Shown here: in pieces, positions 1 to 8,754 of the stretch
Position numbering within the stretch: position 1 is the stretch's first letter
Layout: every line of letters begins with the position of its first letter
From: Trueperaceae bacterium
GTDB taxonomy: Bacteria > Deinococcota > Deinococci > Deinococcales > Trueperaceae
Direction of reading: 5' to 3'
DNA length: 64,000 nt
Assembly: GCA_002707365.1 (NCBI GenBank)
Contig: PAMQ01000012.1
Span: 3,620-67,619, forward strand
Notes under the pieces: generated by a model
What the model was told of the DNA's origin: nothing
Databases searched by the model: none
The model's input: only the letters and a program-made list of their open reading frames with translations
Position numbers and translations under genes: made by a program

Positions 1-1178
1 TTCGCAAAGGCACCTGGATTGGCCTGTTTGGCTTCAAATTTCTCGAGGTGAGGGTATTGATATTGATCATATGTTTTGCCTTCAACATTAGCTAGCCGGC
101 CATCTTCACCGAGCCTGGCTAATTCCAATAGGTTTTGATCCAATTCCTCCGTTGGTTCAATGCCGCCTGTCCGCAAATACGATTCAAACACCGATGGGGT
201 GAGGACGTCGGGATAGCGTTGCATGAGGCCTAGGTATGTGGTGATGCGTAATTCTTCAGCTAATGTTCGGCCTTCGGGAAGGTTAACCTCGGGCATTTGA
301 TAAACCCGGCGGCTACCTATTGGTAGATCTACATTGCACCGGGCTACTACTTCTAGGGTGTTGCTAAGGGCACTAGGATAGTCTGCTTCGGGGACGGCCT
401 TGGCCATCTCTTCTGGAGTCTTGACAAAAAATTCCTCACAAGGAAACCGGAATCGATCGGGATCTGAAAGAGTTGTTTTCGTTTGGATTGCCAGCAAAGC
501 CTCGTGCGCTTTTGCATCTTCTTTCCGGACGTAGTGTCCATCGTTAGTCGCTACCATCCCAAGACCGTGACGATTTGCTAGGTCCTTAAGGATAGGGTTG
601 AGTTCCCGCTGCTCTGGAAGCCCGTGATCCTGAAGTTCTATAAAAAAATCTTCACCGAATACAGCGAGGTATTGTTCTAAAAGCCTCTCGCCTTCATCGA
701 GGCCAATATCTAACAATGTTCTGGGAAGTTGAGCCCCAAGACATCCAGATAGAGCAATTATCCCGCTCCCATGTTCTTCGAGAAGCTCATGATCGATTCG
801 CGGTTTCATGTAAAAGCCCTCGAGATATGCTCTACTCGACAGCCGACAAAGATTTTGATATCCCTCAAAGTTTTTAGCTAGTAAGGTGAGATGAAAATGG
901 CCGCCGTCAATTTCGTTGCTGGGCCGTTTTTTTTCGAACCTAGAGCCAGCTGCAATATAGGCTTCGAGCCCGAGAACTGGCTTCACTCCTTCTGAAACAG
1001 CTGTTTTATAGAATTCCACTGCGCCATGCATGTTTCCGTGATCAGTCATTGCTAGAGCAGGTTGGTCCGGCGAAACTTCCTTAACCCAATTTACGAGATC
1101 TTTGATCCGGGCAGCTCCGTCAAGAAGACTATAAGCGGTGTGCTGATGCAGGTGAGCAAAACCCGGGGTGGTACTCAT
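1..1178 (-). CDS. dnaE: DNA polymerase III subunit alpha, N-terminal part (runs off the window)
   Basis: Replicative polymerase catalytic subunit; about 392 residues are visible and the frame stays open to base 1, so the rest lies outside the window. The protein starts MSTTPGFAHLHQHTAYSLLD, the PHP-domain H-x-H motif at residues 9-13, followed by TDHGNM, FYMKPRIDHELLEEH and ATNDGHYVRKED, all typical of the DnaE N-terminus. The ATG at 1176-1178 is the first sensible start; it follows a weak TTGGGG Shine-Dalgarno-like run. A plausible promoter lies at 1210-1239. The frame was worked out by reverse-complementing the sequence. Family certain, length unknown. Confidence 0.95.
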   Translation of the reverse strand, partial: MSTTPGFAHLHQHTAYSLLDGAARIKDLVNWVKEVSPDQPALAMTDHGNMHGAVEFYKTAVSEGVKPVLGLEAYIAAGSRFEKKRPSNEIDGGHFHLTLLAKNFEGYQNLCRLSSRAYLEGFYMKPRIDHELLEEHGSGIIALSGCLGAQLPRTLLDIGLDEGERLLEQYLAVFGEDFFIELQDHGLPEQRELNPILKDLANRHGLGMVATNDGHYVRKEDAKAHEALLAIQTKTTLSDPDRFRFPCEEFFVKTPEEMAKAVPEADYPSALSNTLEVVARCNVDLPIGSRRVYQMPEVNLPEGRTLAEELRITTYLGLMQRYPDVLTPSVFESYLRTGGIEPTEELDQNLLELARLGEDGRLANVEGKTYDQYQYPHLEKFEAKQANPGAFA

Positions 1179-1209
1179 ACCCCAAGTTTAACCGGTAACC
1201 CGAATTAAT

Positions 1210-1239
1210 ATTATCGGTTCGGTTTTATGCTGGGCTCAA
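1210..1239 (-). promoter_or_regulatory. Predicted sigma70-type promoter of dnaE
   Basis: On the minus strand TTGAGC (1234-1239) and GATAAT (1210-1215) are separated by 18 bases, and the -10 ends about 31 bases before the dnaE ATG at 1178. This is a match to general bacterial consensus only; no transcript data. Confidence 0.5.
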
Positions 1240-1484
1240 AGGCCGATTAGGGTTACCCGAGGGAAAAACGCCCTTAAGTTAACCTTGAGCCTAAAATCGG
1301 GAGTATGCCTCGAGGAACAAGTTGTTTGCCTTAAACTAAATATTGGAGTGTCGTACGGAGGTGGAAATACAGAAATGCGGAAGCTAAACATTTGGTCCTG
1401 CCTAGAACCGAGTGCGGTCTCCGCTGGAAAAAGGCCCAATGGCATGAGAGCTTGATTGGCCGCATCCTGGTCTCAGGAGCTTAT

Positions 1485-1506
1485 TTCCTAAACGGCCGTT
1501 TAGGAA
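1485..1506. repeat. 22-bp perfect palindrome upstream of the tRNA-Cys promoter
   Basis: The half-site TTCCTAAACGG is followed directly by its exact reverse complement, with no spacer. It ends 20 bases before the -35 box of the tRNA promoter. There is no T-run on either strand, so it is not an obvious terminator; a dimeric-regulator operator is one reading. Confidence 0.6.
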
Positions 1507-1526
1507 GAAGAAGCCTAGAGGTTCCG

Positions 1527-1555
1527 TTGACACGTTTACAGGCCTGTGATAGCTT
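1527..1555 (+). promoter_or_regulatory. Predicted promoter of the tRNA-Cys/tRNA-Val pair
   Basis: A perfect TTGACA (1527-1532), 17-base spacer and TAGCTT (1550-1555). The -10 ends 11 bases before the mature tRNA-Cys 5' end, a normal distance for a tRNA promoter. The -10 matches consensus poorly. Confidence 0.5.
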
Positions 1556-1566
1556 CGAGGTCTTGT

Positions 1567-1640
1567 GGCGCCGTAGCCAAGCGGTAAGGCAGAGGTCTGC
1601 AAAACCTCCATCACCGGTTCGATTCCGGTCGGCGCCTCCA
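1567..1640 (+). tRNA. tRNA-Cys (GCA)
   Basis: Cloverleaf folds: acceptor GGCGCCG pairs with CGGCGCC, D-stem GCC/GGC, anticodon stem GAGGT/ACCTC with loop containing GCA, T-arm ACCGG TTCGATT CCGGT. Discriminator U followed by encoded CCA. It is 12 bases upstream of tRNA-Val and probably co-transcribed with it. Confidence 0.95.
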
Positions 1641-1652
1641 TAGCCTGTGCAA

Positions 1653-1727
1653 AGGCGCGTAGCTCAGTGGGAGAGCGCTACACTGACACTGTAGAGGTCG
1701 GCAGTTCAATCCTGCCCGCGCCTACCA
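1653..1727 (+). tRNA. tRNA-Val (GAC)
   Basis: Acceptor AGGCGCG pairs with CGCGCCT, D-arm GCTC/GAGC, anticodon stem CTACA/TGTAG with loop CTGACAC (anticodon GAC), T-arm GGCAG TTCAATC CTGCC, then A and encoded CCA. Follows tRNA-Cys with no promoter of its own visible. Confidence 0.95.
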
Positions 1728-1859
1728 AAGTTTTACAAGAACATTTTTGCAGTTAACGTCCCCATTTTTTTTGGAAGCGGCTGGTAACTAAGTTAAGTAT
1801 TCGAATTTAAGAAGTATCTAAGGGTTTAACGGTCCACTTGCCTGGCGAAGGATTTTGAA

Positions 1860-2768
1860 TCAAAGGCTTGTTTTGGGTTTTGTGGGAAGTAAGGCGCCCA
1901 ACCAAACTCCAACGAGGACCACAGAAGCGCCGATAATAAACAGCCAGGTGATGCGTTCGCCCGCGAATGAAGTAGCTAGGATTACAGTGACCAAAGGAAT
2001 CAGAACAAACATGTAGGCGGTTGCGGATGCTGTCCAACGTTTCAGGACGTATAAATAAAGGACGAAAGTTATCAAAGTGGTGCCGATCGATAGGTACGTA
2101 AGAAGCCACCAGGTACCCGCGGTAGATGGGAGAATCCAGGGTTCTCTTACTATTGCTGAAATGGTTACGATTATCGCTGTACCTACGGTACAAGACACAG
2201 TGATGACCGCTATGGGATCCAGGTTCGCGAAGGGCTTTATTAAGACGCTGCTTTCGGCCATTAGGGCTGCTGCTAATACAAGACCAAGAAGTCGAATAAT
2301 CGATAAGTCACCACTAACGGTGGCGCTAAAAATAATTGCTATCCCAGTGACGGCAATAATTGCCCCAATGAGGTTCCGGAGATGTAGGGTTTCTAAACGA
2401 TGCAAAACTGCAAAAAATAAGGTTAATAGAGGGGCTAAGGAAAAAATAATTTGGTGCAGGCTAGCGGGCGTTCGCTCTAAACCCCAATACATTATAGGAA
2501 AGGCGAAACCAATTCCAAGGGCGCCATGTAAAGTTGAAACTAGAAGTGCTTTTCCCCGCGGAAGTGAGGTCGAGCGTATTGCAACTAAGAGCCAAAGGAT
2601 AGCAGTAGTGGACCCAAATCTTAAGGCTGCTCCCCAAAACGTTGGCAACTCATCATAGCTAAACTTTATGGCAATGGAAGCCCCGCCAGAAAGAAGCACA
2701 AGTAGAATGAATGCCCCTATTACTGGACTAAAGAACGTTTGAACCTGAGGTGGTTTTTGTTTTGTCAC
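1860..2768 (-). CDS. EamA/DMT-family membrane transporter (copy 1)
   Basis: 302-residue integral membrane protein of the drug/metabolite transporter superfamily, made of two EamA repeats with about ten hydrophobic helices. Family-like stretches include TFWGAALRFGS in the first repeat, YWGLERTPASLHQI after helix 4, and VLKRWTASATAYMFVLIPL plus GAERITW-like residues in the second repeat. Start is probably GTG at 2768 with no strong Shine-Dalgarno. It is a tandem paralogue of the gene at 2955-3887, which keeps almost the same motifs. Substrate unknown; members export amino acids or metabolites. Confidence 0.85.
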   Translation of the reverse strand: MTKQKPPQVQTFFSPVIGAFILLVLLSGGASIAIKFSYDELPTFWGAALRFGSTTAILWLLVAIRSTSLPRGKALLVSTLHGALGIGFAFPIMYWGLERTPASLHQIIFSLAPLLTLFFAVLHRLETLHLRNLIGAIIAVTGIAIIFSATVSGDLSIIRLLGLVLAAALMAESSVLIKPFANLDPIAVITVSCTVGTAIIVTISAIVREPWILPSTAGTWWLLTYLSIGTTLITFVLYLYVLKRWTASATAYMFVLIPLVTVILATSFAGERITWLFIIGASVVLVGVWLGALLPTKPKTSL

Positions 2769-2954
2769 AAAATGTTTGCCTGAACAGGTCCCTTTAAAAA
2801 AGGGTGCGTCCTCCTATCCCTCGTTTGTTTCCCGAGACAAATCACAAAGTCCGTAAAAAATCAAGGAAATGAGCTTTGGTGTAGCGGAGCACACCCAATC
2901 CAACTGAGCCATTTTACGCCAGGTTTAGTTGAGCGAAGGTTCCTGTTTAGTTGG

Positions 2955-3887
2955 TTAGTGGTTGGTTTGCGTGGGCTTTCGGCTCATATGAGTTGGCTGT
3001 ACCATAATGGCGCCAAACCATACGGCGATAAGAACCAATAAACCTCCCAAAATAAATACCCAGGTAACACGTTCGTCAGTTAGCAAGGTTGCGAGAAGGA
3101 CCGTCACAAAAGGCATTAATACCATAGGGTAGATAGCAGCTGATGCCGGCCAACGTTTCAAAATGTAAAGATAAAGCAGTAATGGGATAACGGATGCCCC
3201 TATAGTCAGATAGGCCATTACCCACCACATTTGTGGAGAACTTGGTAGAAGCCAAGGCTCTTTGTTGAGCAACGATAGGGCGATGATAATAATTGTTCCA
3301 ACTGTAGTCGCTATCGCTGCTATCACGATTGGGTTAATGCGGGTATAACCCTTCATTATTACTCCGCCTTCAGCCATGCAAGCGGCAGCTATAAGAATTG
3401 AAAATAGGTGGGGCATTGAAAGATTACCGGCGCTCATGCCTCCAAAAGCAATGGTAATTCCTGCGCAGGCCAAAAGGGCGCTAAGTAGGTTTCGAGCAAC
3501 TATTTTTTCGCGACCATGTAAATTTGCGAAAAAAAGTGTCATGAGTGGAGTTAGTGAAACTATAATTTGATGAAGACTGGCGGGGGTTTCTTCAAGACCC
3601 CAATACATTAAAGACCTGCCGAAACCAATACTTAAAACGCCAAATAATAACGAAACAAGGAGCGCTCGACCCATTGGAACCGGTATTCGCCGAATAAGGA
3701 CTACCCCCCATAGGACCATTGCGGCTGGTCCGAATCGAATCGCTGCTCCCCAAAATGTAGGCAATTCGGTATAACTGATGCGTATAGCAACTGATACACC
3801 ACCGGACAGGATAACGAGAGCTAAGAAAGCTGCGAGGGTAGGTGTGATTATCGTCTGAAAGCGAAATTTTGGTTTGTGATGAACCAA
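2955..3887 (-). CDS. EamA/DMT-family membrane transporter (copy 2)
   Basis: 310-residue, roughly ten-helix EamA transporter, tandem paralogue of the downstream gene (shared LSGG, ELPTFWGAA, YWGLE-TPASLHQII, LKRW-ASA blocks). The TTG at 3887 lies about 12 bases after a GGAGG sequence, which supports this start although the spacing is long. The 186-bp gap between the paralogues holds a short CCCTTT/AAAGGG inverted repeat at 2790-2804 and nothing else clear. Direction of transport and substrate cannot be read from sequence. Confidence 0.85.
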   Translation of the reverse strand: MVHHKPKFRFQTIITPTLAAFLALVILSGGVSVAIRISYTELPTFWGAAIRFGPAAMVLWGVVLIRRIPVPMGRALLVSLLFGVLSIGFGRSLMYWGLEETPASLHQIIVSLTPLMTLFFANLHGREKIVARNLLSALLACAGITIAFGGMSAGNLSMPHLFSILIAAACMAEGGVIMKGYTRINPIVIAAIATTVGTIIIIALSLLNKEPWLLPSSPQMWWVMAYLTIGASVIPLLLYLYILKRWPASAAIYPMVLMPFVTVLLATLLTDERVTWVFILGGLLVLIAVWFGAIMVQPTHMSRKPTQTNH

Positions 3888-4105
3888 GGCTGCGTGAAAC
3901 CTCCGAAAATAAACCTCGCGTCCGATTTACCAGGGAAGAAAGGGCTCAATCATTTCACTAGGACCCGTCCTTTGTATATACCTGGCTCAACTACAAAGCC
4001 GGAAAGTTGCAAAACCATTCACGCGCAAGGGTTAAGGCAAGGTTCCTAATGGATTGTACAAAATGCAAGCATGGTTAGAGCTGAACCGGGATAACTAATC
4101 GTGCT

Positions 4106-5542
4106 TTAGTATTCTATGGCCGTATTGATCACCCAGGGATTCCAGGGGTGCCCCAAATTATTCGACTTAATTCGTAATTCGTTTTCCCCTTGGTTCAGCC
4201 GTATTGGTAAGCGGACGGTAGTAGGAGAGCCTTCGGCTTTTAAGGTTCCGATTTTTTCACCATTCAGCCATACGGCAAGCCAGTCGTCGTAAGAGATCCG
4301 GATAACAGCCTTACGGTTTTCTGAACTCAGGATTGAACCCCCCGCGTATATTGATTTCCCTATCAACTCACTAGGATCCAATTCGGCATCTAATCCAGAA
4401 AATCGGAAGTCCAACCAACCCCGATTCGCCTGTATCTCCCGGATAAACCCTGGTTTGTCTGAGAAACGATGTTTCCATTCCCGTAGTGGTAATAGATCGA
4501 TTTCCTCTTGGGCGATAAATTTGTCCCAATTCGAGGCTTCATCGTATAAGCCCGTGACTAGCCAAACGGAAGGAGAGGCGATGGGTTTAGCTTGGCTACC
4601 CGCGACTTTGTAGTAATAGGCCATCGTTTCTATGTCGTCGTCACGAGAACCGCATTGAAAAGAAAGTGACGATTCGAAAGCAATCGGATCAGGACCAAAG
4701 AAGCGATACGCTACGCCATCCTGGTCCTGAGGGCCTCCCCATTTGTGGTAAGGCGACCCATGCCACCGGGTTTGATGGACGTGAAAGCCCCACGAAAAGC
4801 CGAAATCATCTTCCATGTTGGTCCCTCGGATTAAGTTTGGGTCAGTCTCCCCGTCAATTAAAATCACCATGCCCCCGGTGTGGTAAACCATATCGTTGTA
4901 GTTCCTTTGGCGGGCTCCCAAGATTATCCCAGCCAAAAATCCGGACCCGTCTACGTCGGCTATTGCGAAGGAACTGTTCCGGGGTGGAGCGGGTAGGTAT
5001 TTGTGGTGTTCTGCGTGCAGACGAAAAGGTGTAATTTGTGTATCGGGTTCATATTCATGCCAATCAACCATCGTGCACACGCTTTGATGGAGACCGGAGT
5101 GCTTACTGGTAGGTGGCCGATCAACGTATATTCGAATTTTGCAGGACTTGCTGAATGGGATAGGCAGCCAGAGGTTATAGCCAGGGTTACCCGGCATGTT
5201 AGGAGTTTCATAATTGGGCATGACGGTAAAAGCCGCGTTATCGGTCAGGTAAGGAGTCCAATCATGCATAATCCCAAAAAAGGGTTTTAGGGGGACGTCT
5301 ATTTGCGGTGTAACTGCTCCGTCCACGGTAACTTCCAACCTGCGACCCTCAGCGAAGAGGAACCAAATATGCCTTATGCAGCCAGCCCCTTCGACATCTA
5401 AAATATCAACATGGTATGGGTCCGGGTTTGTTCGGGGTGCTGTTGCTGTATTGGTCCGGCGGGACTTGAATTTCATCGGGAGCTGGATCATCGGGACAGC
5501 AGGATCCTGCATAAAAAATTTGCTCGAGTTAGGGGTTATCAT
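4106..5542 (-). CDS. DUF2961 / glycoside hydrolase family 172-like protein
   Basis: About 478 residues. The N-terminal half resembles the DUF2961 fold now placed in GH172: DVEGAGCIRHIWFLF, VPLKPFFGIMHDW, NLWLPIPFSKSCKIRI and later DFGFSWGFHVHQTRWHG. The last ~110 residues (DWLAVWLNGEKIGTLK, NQGENELRIKSNN) look like a beta-sandwich sugar-binding tail. GH172 members act on difructose dianhydride or arabinan-type sugars; the substrate here is not predictable. No signal peptide, so probably cytosolic. Start chosen at the second ATG (5542), which sits six bases after GAAGGG; the ATG at 5548 overlaps that ribosome site. Downstream of an aminotransferase gene. Confidence 0.65.
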   Translation of the reverse strand: MITPNSSKFFMQDPAVPMIQLPMKFKSRRTNTATAPRTNPDPYHVDILDVEGAGCIRHIWFLFAEGRRLEVTVDGAVTPQIDVPLKPFFGIMHDWTPYLTDNAAFTVMPNYETPNMPGNPGYNLWLPIPFSKSCKIRIYVDRPPTSKHSGLHQSVCTMVDWHEYEPDTQITPFRLHAEHHKYLPAPPRNSSFAIADVDGSGFLAGIILGARQRNYNDMVYHTGGMVILIDGETDPNLIRGTNMEDDFGFSWGFHVHQTRWHGSPYHKWGGPQDQDGVAYRFFGPDPIAFESSLSFQCGSRDDDIETMAYYYKVAGSQAKPIASPSVWLVTGLYDEASNWDKFIAQEEIDLLPLREWKHRFSDKPGFIREIQANRGWLDFRFSGLDAELDPSELIGKSIYAGGSILSSENRKAVIRISYDDWLAVWLNGEKIGTLKAEGSPTTVRLPIRLNQGENELRIKSNNLGHPWNPWVINTAIEY

Positions 5543-5648
5543 AGTCATCCCTTCAAGTTGGCGCGTTGAAAAAGTTGGACCTCCGGGCCGCGGTCGAGCA
5601 AACCGTGTAAGTTTGTTGGAGGAAGTGCCCTTTATTCATAGTAGCAAG

Positions 5649-6953
5649 CTAGGCCAAGGTACTAGCGAACCGTTCAGCTGCGAGCTGGAGGTCTTTGGTT
5701 GGCGCTCGGGAATAGGCCAGTCGCACATGTTGACCTCTTTCTTCGGGGCCATCGGGTAAATAAAAACCTGAACCAATCGGAAATACTACTCCTGCATCCA
5801 GGCCACGCTGCTGCACTTCCCTAGATTTAAGGGGGTCTGCGAGTTTCACCCATAAGAAAAAACCACCTGCGGGATCTTCAAAGGCGACAGAATCGTTGCA
5901 AAACTCGTGGAGAGCCTTCGTAAGTACAGTCATTTTTTCTCTATAAAGCGAGCGCATGGAGGTTAAGTGACGTTTCAGGTCGCCGTTAACCATTAATTCG
6001 TAAAGCGTTCGGTGCAGTAACGGGCTGTTACCCATGTCGAATCTAGCCTGGACAATTAATCCCAATAGTTCTGGGCGAGTTGTCACCCAGCCTACTCGTA
6101 GTCCCGGGGCGATTACTTTTGAAAAAGTACCGACAGTGATAACGAAATGACCGTTAGCTAAAGATCCCAGAGTTGGTACCAAATTCTCCCCAAAATAGAA
6201 CTCGTTATAAGCTGTATCTTCTAGGATGATTACGCCATAATATGCTGCTAATTCAATAAGGCGGAGTCGTTGCTCGGTAGGCATATTGGTACCAGTAGGA
6301 TTTTGAAAAGTCGGAGAGGCGTATATCAATTTCACTCGGGCACCATCTTTGGCAAGCTTTTTCAGGGTAGCTTCGAGGGCCTCTATATCCATTCCATAGC
6401 GGTTCATCGGAACCCCGACTACCCGAGCGCCGTAACCCTTGAAGGTGCGCAGGGAACCAGAGAAGGCGGGAATTTCACTAATGACTACATCACCGGGGTC
6501 TAGCAGGGCAGAACAAACGAGCTCGATGCCACCTGCCGCTCCGTTGGTCAGTAAGAACCGGTCTGGACCCGGTGTATCTTGGTAGTCGCGAGCGAAAAAC
6601 CGACCTATTTCTGCACGAAGCGCCTCTGATCCAGCAGCTCCGCCGTAAGATAGGGGGGCATCATCCAAGACGGCGATTGCTTGGTCAAATGTTGACTTAT
6701 CAGAATCGAAACCTAAACCCCGAGCTGTTGCTTTAACTAGATCGAGTCGGGGAAGTGTCGCTACATCTGGAATCCCTCCGGCTAAAGAAATAGGTTCGAC
6801 AGCTTTGTTAGGCGGGCGGTTAGATAAACCCCAGTCGGTAGGAGTGCCAGCGTTGACCTTCTGTATACGCTCTGCGGCATACGAAGTTGGGCTATGTTTA
6901 CCCCAAGTCTTCCTAAGGGCTTCTTTTTCTAGATCACTAAGCATTGCTTCCAT
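5649..6953 (-). CDS. PLP-dependent fold-type I aminotransferase (LysN/ARO8-like)
   Basis: 434 residues, class I/II aminotransferase. Visible blocks: LAGGIPDVATLP near the N-terminus, LLTNGAAGGIELV, YASPTFQNPTGTNMP, LEDTAYNEFYFG (PLP-pyridine aspartate) and VGTFSKVIAPGLRVGW with the Schiff-base lysine, then LWVKL near the C-terminus. This arrangement matches 2-aminoadipate/branched-chain aminotransferases such as Thermus LysN. The lysine genes at 28.7-31.6 kb make a LysN role possible, but the gene is not linked to them and other substrates fit equally well. The ATG at 6953 is followed by a second ATG three codons in. Confidence 0.85.
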   Translation of the reverse strand: MEAMLSDLEKEALRKTWGKHSPTSYAAERIQKVNAGTPTDWGLSNRPPNKAVEPISLAGGIPDVATLPRLDLVKATARGLGFDSDKSTFDQAIAVLDDAPLSYGGAAGSEALRAEIGRFFARDYQDTPGPDRFLLTNGAAGGIELVCSALLDPGDVVISEIPAFSGSLRTFKGYGARVVGVPMNRYGMDIEALEATLKKLAKDGARVKLIYASPTFQNPTGTNMPTEQRLRLIELAAYYGVIILEDTAYNEFYFGENLVPTLGSLANGHFVITVGTFSKVIAPGLRVGWVTTRPELLGLIVQARFDMGNSPLLHRTLYELMVNGDLKRHLTSMRSLYREKMTVLTKALHEFCNDSVAFEDPAGGFFLWVKLADPLKSREVQQRGLDAGVVFPIGSGFYLPDGPEERGQHVRLAYSRAPTKDLQLAAERFASTLA

Positions 6954-7095
6954 CGTACAAGTTTATTACGTCTACGGGCACCTGCCTCGGGTAATGGTTA
7001 CTCGGAAGGGCATTTAAACAATTCGGTAGGGCTCCCAGCAAGTACATGGGGGTTTATCAAACTAAAGATGATTCAGTAACAGATTTACCCAAAAG

Positions 7096-7803
7096 CTAGA
7101 TTAGTTCGACTAGAAAACCTGGAAAAACTGGCAAAGTTAAATTTAGATCATTTACCAAATCTGTTGGAATCCCCATATCGCCCAGAAATAGGCGCCCTAC
7201 GTGACCACCTGGAACGATATTAGGTTTTGGGAGCCCAGCGCTTAGTGTGAAATTCGCCTTCACCGCTTCACCTAGTGGTAAACCGGTCTCAATAGATAAG
7301 CCAGTCGGCACATCGACCGATATTACGCAGGACTCTTCGTGATAGCCGTTTAAAACCGTTATTACGTCTTGCGTCCTGCCTCTGGGTGGCCCTTCCAATC
7401 CGGTTCCGATAGCGGCGTCAATGATACAGCCAAATTTCATTTTGGGGAGTCCGCTCTTCACGCGAATTGTATCGTAATGCCTGAGATGCTCCAGTTGTTC
7501 GCGGGGGGCACCGGAATAGTTTTCAACCTCATGAGTAGGAACTACCCAGATCTTGCGGCCCTGGCCGGCTAATAAACGAGCTGCCGCAAGGCCACCACTG
7601 CCGTTGTTTCCGCGACCTGCAACAACAAGTACAGGCCCCTCGGGGCACAGAGTGTTGACCATATCAACTAGATTGCGTCCGATATGTTCTATTAAGAGCC
7701 TATGGTCCAGACCGTATTTTCCCGTTGCCAGCATTATCATTTTTTGAAACTGCGGGTTGGACAGGCTAGGAACCTCAGAGTGGGGGAGTGTTGGGTGAAT
7801 CAT
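7096..7803 (-). CDS. nnrE: NAD(P)H-hydrate epimerase (YjeF N-terminal domain)
   Basis: About 235 residues. Repairs hydrated NAD(P)H by interconverting the R and S epimers. The YjeF_N glycine-rich nucleotide site is clear: VLVVAGRGNNGSGGLAAARL, then IIDAAIGTGLEGPPRG and VISVDVPTGLSIETG. There is no C-terminal dehydratase (YjeF_C) domain, so the partner NnrD would be elsewhere. The ATG at 7803 lies just past the yebC stop; an upstream in-frame TTG at 7815 would overlap yebC by 8 bp. Probably translated with yebC. Confidence 0.85.
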   Translation of the reverse strand: MIHPTLPHSEVPSLSNPQFQKMIMLATGKYGLDHRLLIEHIGRNLVDMVNTLCPEGPVLVVAGRGNNGSGGLAAARLLAGQGRKIWVVPTHEVENYSGAPREQLEHLRHYDTIRVKSGLPKMKFGCIIDAAIGTGLEGPPRGRTQDVITVLNGYHEESCVISVDVPTGLSIETGLPLGEAVKANFTLSAGLPKPNIVPGGHVGRLFLGDMGIPTDLVNDLNLTLPVFPGFLVELI

Positions 7804-7807
7804 CCGT

Positions 7808-8536
7808 TCAACCAACTACATCTAAATTACTGAAATTAGCTGTCGTAAATACATTTTGTACGTCGTCAAGTTCTTCAAAGCTTTCTAGCATGGAAGCAAC
7901 CTGAGCGGCACGGCGGTCAGATAAAGGGGTTTCTATCTGCGGAACCTTGGTGATCTGACTGAATTCTGGTTGGTAGCCAGCGGATTTTAGGGAATCCAAA
8001 ACCGAAGCTAGATCGTTTGGGGCTGTATAAATAGTAAGCACGTCGGACTCTAATTCGAGGTCCGCTGCCCCCTGATCTATAGCAAGCTCTTGTGCCTTCT
8101 CGTCCGCTTTTGTTATTACGATCACACCCTTTGCCTCGAACTGCCAGGCAGTACTTCCCGACATGTTTCCCCCGTGTTTACTAAAAATGTGCCTAACCTC
8201 GGCAGCTGTACGGTTCCGGTTATCAGTGAGGGCTTCGATAAGAATAGCTACCCCGTGCGGACCGTAGCCCTCGTATATTGCGGTTTCAAAAAGCCCACCG
8301 TCAGCACTTCCAAGCCCACGTTCGATTGCTCTACTTATATTATCACTAGAAACATCGTCCGTTTTAGCGGCGGCCAACGTGTTTTTCAGTAGAAGATTGG
8401 CAGAGGGATCTCCGCTACCGCCTTCCCTAACGGCTGTCTGGATCGCATGAATATGCTTACTTATAACTTTGCCACGCTGTTTATCGTTGACAGCTTTTTT
8501 TCGTTTGATTTGGGCCCATTTACTGTGGCCAGCCAA
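7808..8536 (-). CDS. yebC: YebC/PmpR family translational or transcriptional regulator
   Basis: 242 residues, close to the family's usual ~245. The start is diagnostic: TTG at 8536 gives (M)AGHSKWAQIKRKK, the conserved YebC/TACO1 N-terminus, and it lies five bases after AGGAGG (8543-8548). The longer frame from 8551 would put that ribosome site inside the gene. Further family motifs are ISKHIHAIQTAVREGG, DNISRAIERGLG, YEGYGPHGVAILIE, NRTAAEVRHIFSKHGG. Known roles include DNA-binding regulation and relief of ribosome stalling at proline runs; which applies here is unknown. Confidence 0.93.
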   Translation of the reverse strand: MAGHSKWAQIKRKKAVNDKQRGKVISKHIHAIQTAVREGGSGDPSANLLLKNTLAAAKTDDVSSDNISRAIERGLGSADGGLFETAIYEGYGPHGVAILIEALTDNRNRTAAEVRHIFSKHGGNMSGSTAWQFEAKGVIVITKADEKAQELAIDQGAADLELESDVLTIYTAPNDLASVLDSLKSAGYQPEFSQITKVPQIETPLSDRRAAQVASMLESFEELDDVQNVFTTANFSNLDVVG

Positions 8537-8754
8537 CTCCCGCCTCCTCAAGAAACACGTGCGTGCTTCTTATTGTTCCAGTTTACCCCATGTTGCCGAG
8601 TTAAGGGCTTTAATGTCAGTGACTCAATTTGAACTAACGCCAAATAACAGCTCAAACACCGTATCCCAGGGCTTAAACCTCCAGGCCGGCGGAAGCATTT
8701 ATTTATTCATAATTGAACAAACTAGACCTTGAGGGTATGCCTAATTAAAGTCTT

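Larger units (their letters stand above)
1179..1566. other. 388-bp intergenic region between dnaE and tRNA-Cys
   Basis: No supportable gene. It holds the dnaE promoter (1210-1239), a 22-bp perfect palindrome (1485-1506) and the tRNA-Cys promoter (1527-1555). The open frames here have no recognisable protein features and one runs through the tRNA, so they are not called. Confidence 0.6.

Noticed and set aside
1236-1643. Open frames across the region before and through tRNA-Cys
   Set aside because: They run through the tRNA and regulatory sequences, have no ribosome site and no protein-like features.
1728-1790. Eight-T run after tRNA-Val as a terminator
   Set aside because: No convincing stem precedes the T-run.
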